NCBI GenBank assembly: GCA_030144725.1
Contig: JASKMD010000019.1
Location: 7,676,760-7,740,759 of the forward strand
Reading direction: 5' to 3'
From: Haematococcus lacustris
Taxonomy: Eukaryota > Chlorophyta > Chlorophyceae > Chlamydomonadales > Haematococcaceae
Length of the DNA stretch: 64,000 nt
The position numbers and the translations under genes are program-made. Below the pieces are notes generated by a model. That model searched no databases. It was not told the DNA's origin and was given only the letters and a program-made list of their open reading frames with translations. This document shows positions 22,868 to 35,144 of this stretch, in pieces. Position 1 is the first letter of the stretch. Every line of letters begins with the position of its first letter.

Positions 22868-23895
22868 ACTACCGTACTCTCTCTTTCGATTCGCGTCCGC
22901 GAATTGTTTTTTTAGCCTCGCGAAGTCGCGAACGCGTAAACAATGTGAATTTTCACAAAATCGCGAAGTGATCAAACAATTATTTGACCTGCGTAAATGA
23001 TGCTGCGATGGACCGCTTCGTGGTCCGTGGCATCAGTGCCGATGGCGCAGCCGAGAATTTGCTACGCCAGGTTGACCAACATGATGAAATGCTCCATCGA
23101 AGGGCTCTCGATCTTAGCATTGGGCTCGGGCTAGCCCGCGACCCAGCCGCGTCAAGAACAAGCCTGAGCCAGCCCCAACAGGACAAGCCACGCCCACTCC
23201 CACACACAAGCAGGCACGGTTGGTGTACAACACCAGCAACAGCGCCAACAGCAGCAGCGCTAACACAAGCAGCGCCGGCAACAGCAGCGGCGACGACGGC
23301 AGCAACGATGATGAAGTGCCAGCAGCGAGGGGTGGGTAGGTAGCAAGTTAGCAGCCGGGGTGGCTGGCTGCAAGAAGTCAGCTGTTGGGGTGGTTGGCAA
23401 GGCCAGGGCAGCAGCCGGGGTGGCTGGCCGCACCAGGTCAGCATCTGGGGTGGCTGGCCAAACCGGGGCAGCAGCTCGGGTGGCTGGCCGCACCAAGTCA
23501 GCTACTGGGGTATTTGCCTTGGCCAAAGCTGCAGCATGGGTGACTGCAAGGGAGACCATGACTTCATTGGGGAGGTTCAGTGCCCTATCTAGTGCACAGT
23601 CAAGACTTGGTAACTTGGTGCACGGTGACACTACCCTTGCATAATGGCTTTAACTTGGTGACCGGGAAGCTTGACATGGTGACCTGTGCAAGAAGTGTTA
23701 AAAACCATGGCGGATTGACATGTTATGCAAGGGATGGCTGTCTAGAATATTTATAAGCACATCCACATCCTCAAAACTGTGTTTTGCTGCTAACTTTGCA
23801 TCGGGAAAAAGTAAACAATGTTTTTTTTGGGTCGGGAAAGAGTATTTAATTTTAGTTTTCGGGGCCTCGCGAATCGAAATAGATAGTACGGTAGT
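22868..23895. mobile_element. TIR element, duplication copy 2
   Basis: It has the same ends as 11813-12901 but is about 60 bp shorter. A segment between the repeat-coding region and ACCATGACTTCATT is missing (compare 12490-12565), and one G is lost in GATGATGGAAG, which breaks the inner frame. These are the clearest small differences between the two duplicates. Confidence 0.65.
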
Positions 23896-24142
23896 CAATG
23901 CAATTAGATTTAAGCTTGTCGGATCAAATAGTTCTAGTGGAAAAACTATGTTCCTGGGCTAGAAACAGTTGGCCGTTGAGGATATACGGCTCTGGTACGC
24001 AAGTATGCGGGTGCGCAAGGTACGTACACAACGCCCTCGCTTCATACGCGGTTGATGCGCGTATGCTAGGCGAATAGGCGGTGCCCCTCGGACTCGACCC
24101 CGCGTCCTGACGCGGCCGGGCGGGCTGATGCATCCTGCAACG

Positions 24143-27100
24143 ATGCAACCTTCGCCTGGTAGCCTGTGGACTTCAGAAATCACGGACGAGTCCAAGACAT
24201 TGCTCTCGCTCCGCGTTGGGGCGGCAATCGATGACCTGTTTCGCGCACTGTGGGTCGCACCAGAGTTGCAGGTGCACGTGGTCCATTCTCTACATGCGTG
24301 CAGGCTTTTCCAGTCATGACTTCAACAACTGCGCACGACCATGACCCGCAGGTGCGCCTTCACGAGCTGCGTCATGACTTCAACCTGGTGGAGACGCCCT
24401 GGGTTGCCGCGAGGGAGGAGCTGCCATCGGCGCAGTTTTCATGGGACCCTCCCGCGCTCCCCCTTGGAGGCAGCATCCCTGCGCCAGGCACTTGGCGCAA
24501 GGCGGGTGGCCTTAACAGGACCCTGCAGTTTCCATCACAAACCGCAACCAGCACAACGTGACCCAGGCTGCCCAGCTTTCTCCACAGCTTCTTCCAAGCT
24601 GCTTCCCAGCTCAATCCCTAGCTGACCTCTTTGTCCAAGCTTTAAGCAACTTACCCCAGACGACTGGGTCCCTGAGCAGGAAGCTCTCAGGAACCTCTGC
24701 AACCCTCCCTCTGTGGCCCTTAACCCCATGGCATCTAGCACCTCCCTGTATGACAGGAACAGCTCCCCCTGTCCCCCACCTCCCTCCTTCTTCCCTCCCA
24801 CCCCTCCCTCCTTGCCAGCAGTGGCGCCATGCACCATGCACCATGCAGCTGCTGCTCCCCCCCCAGGTGCGCTTCGACAGCCCGCCCGCCCCCATGGCCA
24901 CCCGGCCCTTTCAAACGGAGGAAGTGCAGCATTGCCAGATCTACCAGCCCGGCCAGAAGTACCTGGTCGAGTCTCAAGCCCGCACCTCCGCCCCCTACGG
25001 GGAGCACTTCCAGCTGTACTTCAGAGTCCTGCTGCTGCCCTATGGGCCGGTCAGCACCCTCCTGCATGTCTCCTGCTGCTGCCACTGGTCGCCGACAATG
25101 AACCGCATGATGAAGGGCATGGTGGCCAAGGCGGTGGAAGGTAGGGGGGAGGGGCAGGAGGGGTGGCAGAGGGGCAGAAGGGGTGGGAGGGCAGGAGGGG
25201 TGGCAGAGGGGCAGGAGGGGTGGTAGAGGGGCAGGAGGGGTGGTAGAGGGGCAGGAGGGGTGGTAGAGGGGCAGGAGGGGTGGTAGAGGGGCAGGAGGGG
25301 TGGTAGAGGGGCAGGAGGGGTGGCAGGGGGGGCAGGGGCAGCAGGGGGGGCAGGGGCAGCAGGGGGGGCAGGGGCAGCAGGGGGGGGCAGGGGGGCAGAG
25401 CAGCGGCAGCAGGGTCAGCAGTGGCAGCAGGGTCAGCAGCGGCAGCAGGGTCAGCAGCGGCAGCAGGGTCAGCAGCGGCAGCAGGGTCAGCAGCGGCAGC
25501 AGGGTCAGCAGCGGCAGCAGGGGTCAGCAGCGGCAGCAGGGGTCAGCAGCGGCAGCAGGGTCAGCAGCGCAGCAGGGTCCAGCAGCGGCAGCAGGGTCAG
25601 CAGCGGCAGCAGGGTCAGCAGCGGCAGCAGGGTCAGCAGCGGGCAGCAGGGGTCAGCAGCGGCAGCAGGGTCAGCAGCGGCAGCAGGGTCAGCAGCGGCA
25701 GCAGGGTCAGCAGCGGCAGCAGGGGTCAGCAGCGGCAGCAGGGGCAGCAGCGGCAGCAGGGGCAGCAGCGGCAGCAGGGGCAGCAGCGGCAGCAGGGGGC
25801 AGCAGCGGCAGCAGGGGCAGCAGCGGCAGCAGGGGCAGCAGCGGCAGCAGGGGCAGCAGCGGCAGCAGGGGCAGCAGCGGCAGCAGGGGCAGCAGCGGCA
25901 GCAGGGGCAGCAGCGGGCAGCAGGGTCAGCAGCGGCAGCAGGGTCAGCAGCGGCAGCAGGGTCAGCAGCGGCAGCAGGGTCAGCAGCGGCAGCAGGGTCA
26001 GCAGCGGGCAGCAGGGTCAGCAGCAGCGGGCAGCAGGGTCAGCAGCGGCAGCAGGGTCAGCAGCGGCAGCAGGGTCAGCAGCGGCAGCAGGGTCAGCAGC
26101 GGCAGCAGGGTCAGCAGCGGCAGCAGGGTCAGCAGCGGCAGCAGGGGTCAGCAGCGGCAGCAGGGTCAGCAGCGGCAGCAGGGTCAGCAGCGGGCAGCAG
26201 GGTCAGCAGCGGCAGCAGGGTCTGCAGCGGCAGAGGGTCAGCAGCGGCAGCAGGGTCAGCAGCGGCAGCAGGGTCAGCAGCGGCAGCAGGGTCAGCAGCG
26301 GCAGCAGGGTCAGCAGCGGCAGCAGGGTCAGCAGTCGGCAGCAGGGTCAGCAGCGGCAGCAGGGTCAGCAGCGGCAGCAGGGTCAGCAGCGGCAGCAGGG
26401 TCAGCAGCGGCAGCAGGGGCAGCAGCGGCAGCAGGGGTCCAGCAGCGGCAGCAGGGGCAGCAGCGGCAGCAGGGGCAGCAGCGGCAGCAGGGGCAGCAGC
26501 ATGGCAGCAGGGGCAGCAGCGGCAGCAGGGGCAGCAGCGGCAGCAGGGGGCAGCAGCGGCAGCAGGGGCAGCAGCGGCAGCAGGGGCAGCAGCGGCAGCA
26601 GGGGCAGCAGCGCAGCAGGGGCAGCAGCGGCAGCAGGGGCAGCAGCGGCAGCAGGGGCAGCAGCGGCAGCAGGGGCAGCAGCGGCAGCAGGGGCAGCAGC
26701 GGCAGCAGGGGGCAGCAGCGGCAGCAGGAGGCAGCAGCGGCAGCAGGGGCAGCAGCGGCAGCAGGGGCAGCAGCGGCAGGCAGGCAGGCAGGCGGCAGGC
26801 AGGCAGGCAGGCGGCAGGCAGGCAGGCAGGCGGCAGGCAGGCAGGCAGGCGGCAGGCAGGCAGGCAGGCGGCAGGCAGGCAGGCAGGCGGCAGGCAGGCA
26901 GGCAGGCGGCAGGCAGGCAGGCAGGCGGCAGGCAGGCAGGCAGGCGGCAGGCAGGCAGGCAGGCGGCAGGCAGGCAGGCAGGCGGCAGGCAGGCAGGCAG
27001 GCGGCAGGCAGGCAGGCAGGCGGCAGGCAGGCAGGCAGGCGGCAGGCAGGCAGGCAGGCGGCAGGCAGGCAGGCAGGCGGCAGCAGGCAGGGCAGGCAGC

Positions 27101-28442
27101 GGCAGCAGGCAGGCAGGCGGCAGGCAGGCAGGCAGGCGGCAGGCAGGCAGGCAGGCAGGCGGCAGGCAGGCAGGCAGGCAGGGCACAGGGGCAGCAGCGG
27201 CAGGGGGGCAGGGGCAGCAGCGGCAGGGGGGGCAGGGGCAGGCAGCGGCAGGTGGGGCAGGGGCAGCAGCGGCAGGGGGGCAGGGGGCAGCAGCGGCAGG
27301 GGGGCAGGGGCAGCAGCGGCAGCGGGGGCAGGGGCAGCAGCGCAGGGGGGCAGGAGGCAGCAGCGGCAGGGGGGCAGCAGCGGCAGCAGGGCAGGGGGGC
27401 AGGGGCAGCAGGGGCAGCAGCGGCAGCAGGGGGGCAGCAGCGCGGAGGGGGCAGGGGCAGCAGCGGCAGCGGGGGCAGGAGCAGCGGCAGCAGGGGCAGC
27501 AGGGCAGCAGGGGCAGCAGGGGCGGCAGGGGCAGCAGCGGCAGGGGGGCAGGGGCAGCAGCTGGGGGGCAGGGGCAGCAGCGGCAGGGGGGCAGGGGCAG
27601 CAGCGGGCAGGGGGGCAGGGCGCAGCGGCAGGGCAGGTGGGCAGGGGCAGCAGCGGCAGGGGGGCAGGGGGCAGCAGCGGCAGGGGGGCAGGGTCAGCAG
27701 CGGCAGGGGGCAGGGGCAGCAGCGGCAGGGGGGCAGGGTCAGCAGCGGCAGGGGGGCAGGGGCAGCAGCGGCAGGGGGGGGCAGCCGAGCAGCAGGGGCA
27801 GCAGCGGCAGGCAGGGGCAGCAGCGGCAGCAGGGGCAGGGCAGCAGCGGCAGGGGGCAGGGGCAGCAGCGGCAGGGGGGCAGGGGCAGCAGCGGCAGGGG
27901 GGCAGGGGTCAGCAGCGGCAGGGGGGCAGGGGCAGCAGCGGCAGGGGGGCAGGGGCAGCAGCGGCAGGGGGCAGGGGCAGCAGCGGCAGGGGGGCAGGGG
28001 CAGCAGCGGCAGGGGGCAGGGGCAGCAGCGTGCAGGGGGGCAGGGTCAGCAGCGGCAGGGGGGCAGGGGCAGCAGCGGCAGGGGGGCAGGAGTCAGCAGC
28101 GGCAGGAGGGCAGGGCAGCGGCAGCAGGGGCAGGGCAGCGCGCAGGGGGCAGGAGTCAGCAGCGGCAGGAGGGGCAGGAGCAGCAGCAGCAGGGGGGCAG
28201 GGGCAGCAGGGCAGGCAGGGCAGGCAGGGCAGGCAGGCAGGCAGCAGGCAGGCAGGGCAGGCAGGGCAGGCAGGCAGGCAGGGCAGGCAGGCAGCAGGCA
28301 GAAGGCAGGCAGCGGCAGCAGGGCAGGCAGCGGCAGCAGGCAGGCAGGCAGGCAGGGCAGGCAGCGGCAGCAGGCAGGCAGCGGCAGCAGGCAGGCAGGC
28401 AGGGCAGCAGGCAGGCAGGCAGGCAGCAGGGCAGGCAGGCAG

Positions 28443-28531
<89 letters not shown>

Positions 28532-30451
28532 GGGCAGGCAGGCGGGCAGGCGGGCAGGAGAGGGCGCAGGGAAGCAGTGCGGGGGCAGCAGGGGTAGAGA
28601 CCCTCCTCCACACTGCATGTGTGCCTATGAGCACGGCTGGGGGGGTGGGGTGCAGGTGAGGCCCTAGGGGCGGGCCGTTTGGCCCCTCCCCGCCCCGCCG
28701 CTCCCTCATCACGCCGTACTAGGGCCCTGCCCACCATGCCTCCCTCCCCTCGTCACGCCAATCACACCTGTGCTGCCACGCAGGGGGCGTGCGGGGGCAC
28801 GTACCGGCAGTACCGCCAGGTGGTTGAGTCGCTGTTTCCATGCGAGGCCTGGGCTGAGGGGCAGCTGGGGGAGGCTGGGCCGCCACAGCCCCCAGGCCCA
28901 CAGCCGCAGCAGGCCGGGCCTGCCCCCTCCCCCTCAGCCCCCCCCTCAGCCTCCCCCTCAGGGCCTGAGACAGCTGCTGCTGCGCCCCAACCTAAGGGGC
29001 TTGGCAGCCCGTGAGCCCGTGAGGTGGGTGACCTAGGCTGAAGGAGGGTAGAAGGTGGGTGGGTGGGGGGGGAGGGGAGCAGCCGGGGTAGGGAGGGGAG
29101 TTGGCGGAGGTGGGTCAGGAGGGGGGGGTGGGTCAGGAGGGGGGAGTCAGGAGGGGGGGGGCCAGGTTAAACTGTTTGGGTTGAGGGGGACCTGCCTGAG
29201 GGGCTCCTCTCCTCCCCGCGCTCCTCACCTGACCTCCTGCCCCCACACCTCTGCCAGCAGCAGCAGGGCCGTGTTCTTCCAGGGCCCTATTGGCGGTTCT
29301 TATGAGGAGCCGGAGGAAGGGAGGGAGGGGGAGGGGAGGGGGGCAGTTGGCAGTCTTCAAACTGACACAGTGCAGGGGGTAGGAGCACAACGCACTAACC
29401 CCTGACGTACCACCCCCTGCTCCCCTTTCCTCCCACCATGCAGGCAGGAGGCTGCTGCCGGCCAGGCTGCTGGGCCCTTCCCCACCTCCACCTTGGCCTC
29501 CCCCTCCCGGCCTGTCCCCCCTCCCCCCCCAGTCTGCTGGTGTGGGGTGACACGGTGGTCATGGTGTCGTCAGTGGCGGGGGCAGCGCTGCGCTGCATGA
29601 CACGACAGGGCCTGGTGGCCCATGTGGTGGCAGGGGGGGCGGGCCTCCTGGCCCTGCGCCTGCATGCTGCAAGGGCTGCAGTCAGCCAAGGTGGCCTGCA
29701 CAGACAGCCGGTGAGGTGGGGTGCAGGGNNNNNNNNNNNNNNNNNNNNNNNNNNNNNNNNNNNNNNNNNNNNNNNNNNNNNNNNNNNNNNNNNNNNNNNN
29801 NNNNNNNNNNNNNNNNNNNNNNNNNNNNNNNNNNNNNNNNNNNNNNNNNNNNNNNNNNNNNNNNNNNNNNNNNNNNNNNNNNNNNNNNNNNNNNNNNNNN
29901 NNNNNNNNNNNNNNNNNNNNNNNNNNNNNNNNNNNNNNNNNNNNNNNNNNNNNNNNNNNNNNNNNNNNNNNNNNNNNNNNNNNNNNNNNNNNNNNNNNNN
30001 NNNNNNNNNNNNNNNNNNNNNNNNNNNNNNNNNNNNNNNNNNNNNNNNNNNNNNNNNNNNNNNNNNNNNNNNNNNNNNNNNNNNNNNNNNNNNNNNNNNN
30101 NNNNNNNNNNNNNNNNNNNNNNNNNNNNNNNNNNNNNNNNNNNNNNNNNNNNNNNNNNNNNNNNNNNNNNNNNNNNNNNNNNNNNNNNNNNNNNNNNNNN
30201 NNNNNNNNNNNNNNNNNNNNNNNNNNNNCAGCACATACCACTGGCCAGGCGTGGTCTAGATCTCCATGCCACTCACCTAGCATTGTGGGTCGGTGTAAAT
30301 CCATCATCACGTAGATCACCATCACCATCACTCACCATCACGCATAGCTGGCACTGTGCATGTGCAGGGCGGCCTGAAGCTGGGCCGCTGGGCAGTGGGT
30401 GCCGGGGTGCTGCTGCGCAAGCTAGCCGCCCGCGGTCTTATCACCCCCTAA
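24143..30451 (+). CDS. VASt-like lipid-transfer domain gene, long copy
   Basis: The first three exons repeat copy 1: 24143-24271, 24352 to about 24528 and 24867-25140. After a 3.6 kb minisatellite intron there is a probable exon at about 28784-29015 (GGTYRQYRQVVESLF, then a Pro-rich stretch), a hydrophobic exon near 29530-29708 (LLVWGDTVVMVSSVAG, likely membrane-associated), then an assembly gap, and a last exon 30368-30451 (GGLKLGRWAVGAGVLLRK) ending in TAA. VASt domains bind sterols or lipids at membrane contacts, and a hydrophobic tail would fit that. The exon 2/3 and 3/4 junctions do not resolve in phase and the gap hides sequence. The gene model is therefore partial and the family call is tentative. 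Confidence 0.45.
25141..28580. repeat. giant composite minisatellite inside an intron
   Basis: It has four blocks. To about 26780 it is GGCAGCAGGGTCAGCAGC-type units. From 26780 to 27180 it is GGCAGGCAGGCAGGCA units. From 27190 to 28200 it is GGGGGGCAGGGGCAGCAGCGGCA-type units. From 28200 to 28550 it is (GGCA)n. The plus strand has no stop codons for over 3 kb in any frame, so three overlapping frames of more than 1,050 codons appear. Their Gln/Ala/Gly/Arg composition simply mirrors the repeat. Copy 1 has only about 0.6 kb of this array. Assembly length here is unreliable. Confidence 0.9.
29709..30228. other. assembly gap
   Basis: A run of 520 N lies inside the last introns of the VASt-like gene, next to G-rich sequence. 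Any open frame spanning it is meaningless. Confidence 1.
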
Positions 30452-31519
30452 CCTCGTTGGGCCCACCACACCGCCACCACACCGCCTCCTCCTTGCTGCA
30501 CCGGCCATCATCACGGCGGTACAGCAGCTTATCATCATGGCGGCCATCATGCTTGCTGCATTCTCGCAACACCGGCCATCATCATGGCGGCAATGCAGCT
30601 AAAGGCTGACGCGGTCTAAGCCACCTGGCATTGCGACCTGCTGCCCACCAGGCCCATATGGCAAGGCAGGTGGGGAAGGAGGGGCTGCCCGGGAGGGTGA
30701 AGCTTGGCTGGCCAGGCTCATGAAGCAATGTTGGGGTCAGAGGGCATGGGGTGGGCCTTCATGGGGAAGCAGGAGCTAGGATGAGTGCAGCATGGCTAGG
30801 CATGGAGTCTTGCAGCCTGTGTTAGATCATGTCCTATGTTTGTAGAGAGGGAGGAAGATTAGCGGAAGTGAGGGCTGGGCTTGGGAGTGGCACGTGGGCC
30901 AAACCGGGATGGGTATTGAGGGCAATGGTTTGGTGCAGGTAGGGTCGGGTCAGGTTAAGGTGTGTTGAGATATATTGTGGCATGCTTACTGTCAGCCTTG
31001 TTTCGGAAGGCAGCCTGACCCAACCAGATTCAAGGCAGTGCGGGACAGAGTTGGGCAGGAAGCGCTGGGCAGGGAGCACAGTATGGCATGGCGGTAATTT
31101 ATGACGGGGACAACAGCTCAAGTAGCACAGCCGTAACCACGACCCTATCAGGGTGCATGCCCATGGCATCTTCATGTGGGTAGGGATGGCTGCTGAATAC
31201 GTGTACACGTGTACACGTGGGCTTGATTGTGTACTTTTTTTGTCGCATGCAATTGCACAATTTCTTGGAGACGTATGGGACCATGTGCTTGAATAATGGG
31301 TGCTGCTTATGATCCACACACAGTTGGGTCGGGTGGGAGCTGTGTGTGTTGTGATGTGCTGATGTTGCTGCCACTGCGTCAACAGTAGGCATCTCAATGC
31401 AAGGAGCTTCTCACATCCGTGTACATCAGGTGTCCTTTTCTATATGGCACCAAACCAGAGGCAACAGTTACGACACAACAGTTACGACACAGGCAGTTGA
31501 CTCTGTGACGTTCCCGTGC
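30452..31519. other. no gene recognised
   Basis: Intergenic sequence with short repeats of CACCGGCCATCATCA and GGCGGCCATCAT around 30500-30600. No convincing exon on either strand. Confidence 0.4.
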
Positions 31520-32933
31520 TTAACTAGCCGTCTCTTTCTTCTTTGGTCTAGGGCCGTCGAGAACGTCATCCATCGCGTCTTCGGCCTCGTCCAAGTCCTC
31601 CAGCGGAGGCAGCACCAGCGGCTCCAAATCAGGAAATGACGAGCCCAGTTCAAAGTCCGCGAATATCACCCCACCAGCCAAGTCCTGCCAGTCAAGCAAG
31701 CACCGCACGCATAGCAATATGCAATGCTCTTCTCTCCATGACAGCCCATTCAGGGTCCCTGCCAGTCAACCCTGGAGGCACATGCTGCTCGCTGTACTGG
31801 CCACCCCTTTGGTCAAGGAACTACAGGCTGGGATAGGTGTGCAGGACAGTCAGCTGCTTACTAGAGTCCAGGGTGCCGTCAAGCTTTACAACCCTCTGAC
31901 TGCTTGTCTTGGCTGCAACATGGAAATGGTCCATAGCCCCAATGTGCCACCCCGATACACCCACCTCGAATTCTCCACCTTCTAATTCATCGTCGTCGAA
32001 CTCTGCCTCAAAAGGTTCCGGCTCTGTGCGCAGACGCTTAGCCAGCAGCCAACCAGTAGCAGCAGCGGCGGCTCGCAAAAGAGCATGCTGAGAAGCCAAC
32101 TGCCTCAACCATCTGCCTGCTGACTCTCTGGCCAATAGGAGGGTGAAGGAGGGCTGGGCAGACTGGATGTGGTGTGGGAGGGCCCAGCTCCAGCTGCCTT
32201 GGTGGCTGCATCCCCCAGGGGGCTGTGTTGAAGAAGCTGCTGCTGTTGTGTTGGCTGTTGCTTGCATGAGGGAGGTGTAAGGGGCTGCTGCTGCTGCTGC
32301 TGCTGCTGTACCTATGGCTGGTGCTGCGGATGACGTGGAGAAGGCTTGCTCCTGGGTTTGGGATGTGGGTGTTGTGCTGATGGGTGCTTGTGGCAGGATG
32401 GCTGCGGTGGGCATGCTGATGGTCTGCATGGCACGAGCATTGGACTGGCTCCAGGTAGGTTGGAGCCAGAGGGTAGGACTGGGAACTCCGTGTGGGGACT
32501 GGCCTAGGTGCCTACAATGGGGCTCCACCGTGGGTTCCAGCCAGGCCTTGAGCATGGCTGAGTAGCTCGCCCATGGAAGTCCAGCAGCCACAACACATTG
32601 CCAGGCTGCAGGCTGTCTCAGAGCTTGTAGCTTTGCTGGCACACAGACACTGGACCATGTGGCTGAAGTGCATGCTGGTCGTCTGCTCTCTGTGTCTTCC
32701 CTGCTCTGCAGATTGAAAGGCAGCAGTGGGTTTTGTTCATATCTGTTGCAGGTGCTCGTTGCTTTGGAGCAGTCTACTCCAGTAGCAATTCTGCAAAGTG
32801 CGCTGCTACGCTGTGTTGCGACAATGCAGCTGCTCTCCACGCCAAGCACACGCAGCCCGATGGCTTGTAAGAGCTGCGAAAGTGCGACAGAACACAAGCA
32901 ATCAGGCAACATGCCACAGAACAGCGATGCCAA
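31520..32933 (-). CDS. hypothetical gene, unrecognised
   Basis: A likely last exon (31684-31520) has a good acceptor (TGGCAG) and encodes FADFELGSSFPDLEPLVLPP, then an acidic stretch and PRPKKKETAS with a basic end. Upstream on the same strand, 32933-31821 is open for 370 codons. It includes a (CAG)n-encoded Ala run (about 32287-32310) and an acidic segment, FEAEFDDDELEGGEFEVGVS. How the two are joined is unclear, since the intervening frame meets a TAG at 31821-31823. I know no family with these motifs. It could be a host gene or part of a mobile element next to Fanzor copy B. Confidence 0.3.
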
Positions 32934-33149
32934 GCCGCACTCACCAGGCTGCGCGTGCTTCCCATAATCCGCTGCGGCACCATGGCGTGCGCTACAGCGA
33001 GGCGTTCACCAACTGCGACTGCGGCAACGGGCAGAGACTGCTGACTGTGACTGCTGACAGACAAACAATGCCAGACAAACAAATTGAAAGGAAAGCAAAC
33101 AAAACCGATAATTCCTAGTATTTGTGATGGCTTCACGTTGCTGTTTTCC

Positions 33150-34737
33150 ATGGCTAAGAAAAAAAGACGAACCGTGCCTAGACTAGTGCCGGAGGACCCA
33201 GACAGTGACATTGGGGACCGCGACGAGGCACTACAGCCGGACCTCACCGAGGCGCAGCGAAACATAAAGGTTTCCGGAGAGGCCCGCGCTGCCCTCGATA
33301 AGGACAACACATACCACGGCAGGAAGTGTAAGCTAGCCCACCTCATCGACCACTTGCCGCAAGAACTTTGGGATGCCTTCCTGGACGACGCGGTGCAGCC
33401 ACGAGTGGAGGCCATCAGCGAGCGAGCGGTGCTCGCCAGCCTGCTTTTAGGCTTACTCGTGCGCGGCTTGTTTACCATTCGCGTAGCCGACCCGCTCGGC
33501 CTGCACGGCCAGCCCGTGTACACAGACATCCCAGTCTCCCAGGCACCCATCCCGGACCTCAGCTGCAGGAACCTGTTCCTGCAGCTGTGCCGCGGCCCGC
33601 CCGGAAACGGCGCGAACACTCGGCCCAACGCGGCAGTGGCTGCCGTGCTGGCAGCGCACCCTCACCTCCGCGCCCGCCTCGCAACAATCCCTCGCCACCC
33701 CTCTGATGGCAACATGGTGGATCACGTCGGCAAGCAGCTGGAGACAGCTTCAGCAACATGCTCACTGTCCTCTTCGCTGGCAGGCTCAAGAAGTCTGTGT
33801 CCCTGGTTGGGGCAAAGGTCCTTCTGGGCACTGAGGAACACCAGCGCAGGTTTGGGTTTAGGGGGCTGGGTGGTGGGCACCTGCCAGCCTGGTCAAAGCG
33901 GGAGTGCACCTATGTGCGCCGCATGGTGTGCGGGCTGGACGTCAGCTGGCTGGTGGGGGAGGGTGGGGTGGTACCGACTGCAGCCATGCAGGCTGAGGTG
34001 GCTTTGCAGCGGGGCCTGCTGGGGCTTGAGGAGGGGGAGCTGGTGATTGATGACTGGGTGGAGGATCCAGCCAACCGGGGCCGGCTGCTGCGCCATGCGG
34101 TGCACACCACAAGAGAGATGGAGGCAGCAATGACAGCCTGGCAGCTGGATATGGTGCCCTGGCAGCAGGCTGAGCTGATCAGCCATGGGCTGCTGCCCCA
34201 GGCCCCCCGGCCCCCCCACACCCTATGCCATCACCCCCACCAGCAAGTGCCGGGCTCGGCATGTCTTCATCGACACACGGGGCCTATACGGCATGATGCG
34301 TGACGCCGGCATGCTGGGGGTGCTGACAGAGGAGGGGGTCACCTCCTTGGCGAAGTTCAGGAACGGTGCCCTACCTGACCCAGCGAGGCCGGGCCACTAC
34401 ATTGAAGGGCCCAAAGACAGCCATGTGAGTGATCCTTGCAGTCAGGTGCCAGCCAGTCCTTGGGTGCTCCGTCAGCTGCCATGTGTGCTGTCAACTGCCT
34501 TGTGAGCCTCCAGCCAGCTGCCTTGTGCATGCCTTGTGAGCCCACACAGCTGCCTACACAGGCTGATGAGGTGCCATGTATGTGTATTAATGGCTGCAGG
34601 TGGCCAACCGATGGAATGCATTGCTGCCGGACCCGCGCCGCCAGAAGCTCGCCAACCCCAAGCACAGCTTCGCGCAGATCGTGATGTTCTTGAGGCCCAA
34701 GCCTGCCGCTCCACCCGCGTGTGGATGAGGACCTAGG
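33150..34737 (+). pseudogene. Fanzor amino-terminal half, copy B
   Basis: It begins MAKKKRRTVPRL, a basic nuclear-localisation-like start, and runs through LAHLIDHLPQELWDAFLDD to the Fanzor-type segment CRARHVFIDTRGLYGMM near 34250. A splice then joins 34423 to 34601. The last exon reads WNALLPDPRRQ and ends FLRPKPAAPP, the position where other family members have a TDG motif before RuvC-I. No RuvC Asp/Glu motif follows, so the nuclease half is lost. A single T is missing near 33753 compared with copy C, which shifts the frame. A further frame change is needed near 34200. The resemblance to copy A is through the RARH-IDD segment and the order of parts. Confidence 0.55.
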
Positions 34738-35144
34738 ATAGAGGAGATGGCTGTGATACTGAGATTTGCATGCATTTGCTTGCACGGTAAGTTGAGCTGC
34801 AACAGGTGCCAGCTGGGGAGGGGGGTCCTGGGCAGGAGGAGGAGGAGGGCATGATGGTTTGTACGTTCGCCTGCATGCCAGCCTGGCACCTTCTTCATCA
34901 CTATGTAGCGCTGCCTTCATATCTGGCCAACCTTAGTCATTGGGGGTCATGTATGCAGGTGTTGCGGCGGCAGAGGTTGGGCACGGCAGGCTTATCGAAC
35001 TCAGGCCCGGATCATGCTGTGGTGCAAGGTGCCGACGGCGGCACTTTGACATCTTGGGTTTTGTTTGAGGCCTGCATTCGTCGCTTGCATGGCCTCAGGA
35101 CACTTTCTCGGCATCGTCTAAACTTGTTGAGCACAACTTGCACA
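34738..35144. other. spacer between Fanzor copy B and the ABC gene
   Basis: The stretch around 34785-34815 (GTAAGTTGAGCTGCAACAGG) is shared with 60775-60802 downstream of Fanzor copy C, so it belongs to the element's 3' flank. The remainder probably includes the ABC gene promoter and 5' leader. Confidence 0.45.

Larger units (their letters stand above)
14762..25400. repeat. tandem duplication, copy 2 (with Copia insertion)
   Basis: It repeats 6042-14761 nearly base for base, with three large differences: the Copia element at 17571-21693 is added, the transposon at 9733-11520 is absent, and the terminal minisatellite is expanded to over 3 kb. The right limit cannot be placed exactly within the repeats. 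Confidence 0.85.

Noticed and set aside
25300..28667. Three overlapping open frames of more than 1,050 codons rich in Gln, Ala, Gly and Arg
   Set aside because: They exist only because the minisatellite lacks stop codons on the plus strand; the composition mirrors the repeat and no domain is present.
29395..30609. Open frames crossing the run of N
   Set aside because: Unknown bases cannot terminate a frame; only the exons outside the gap are supported.
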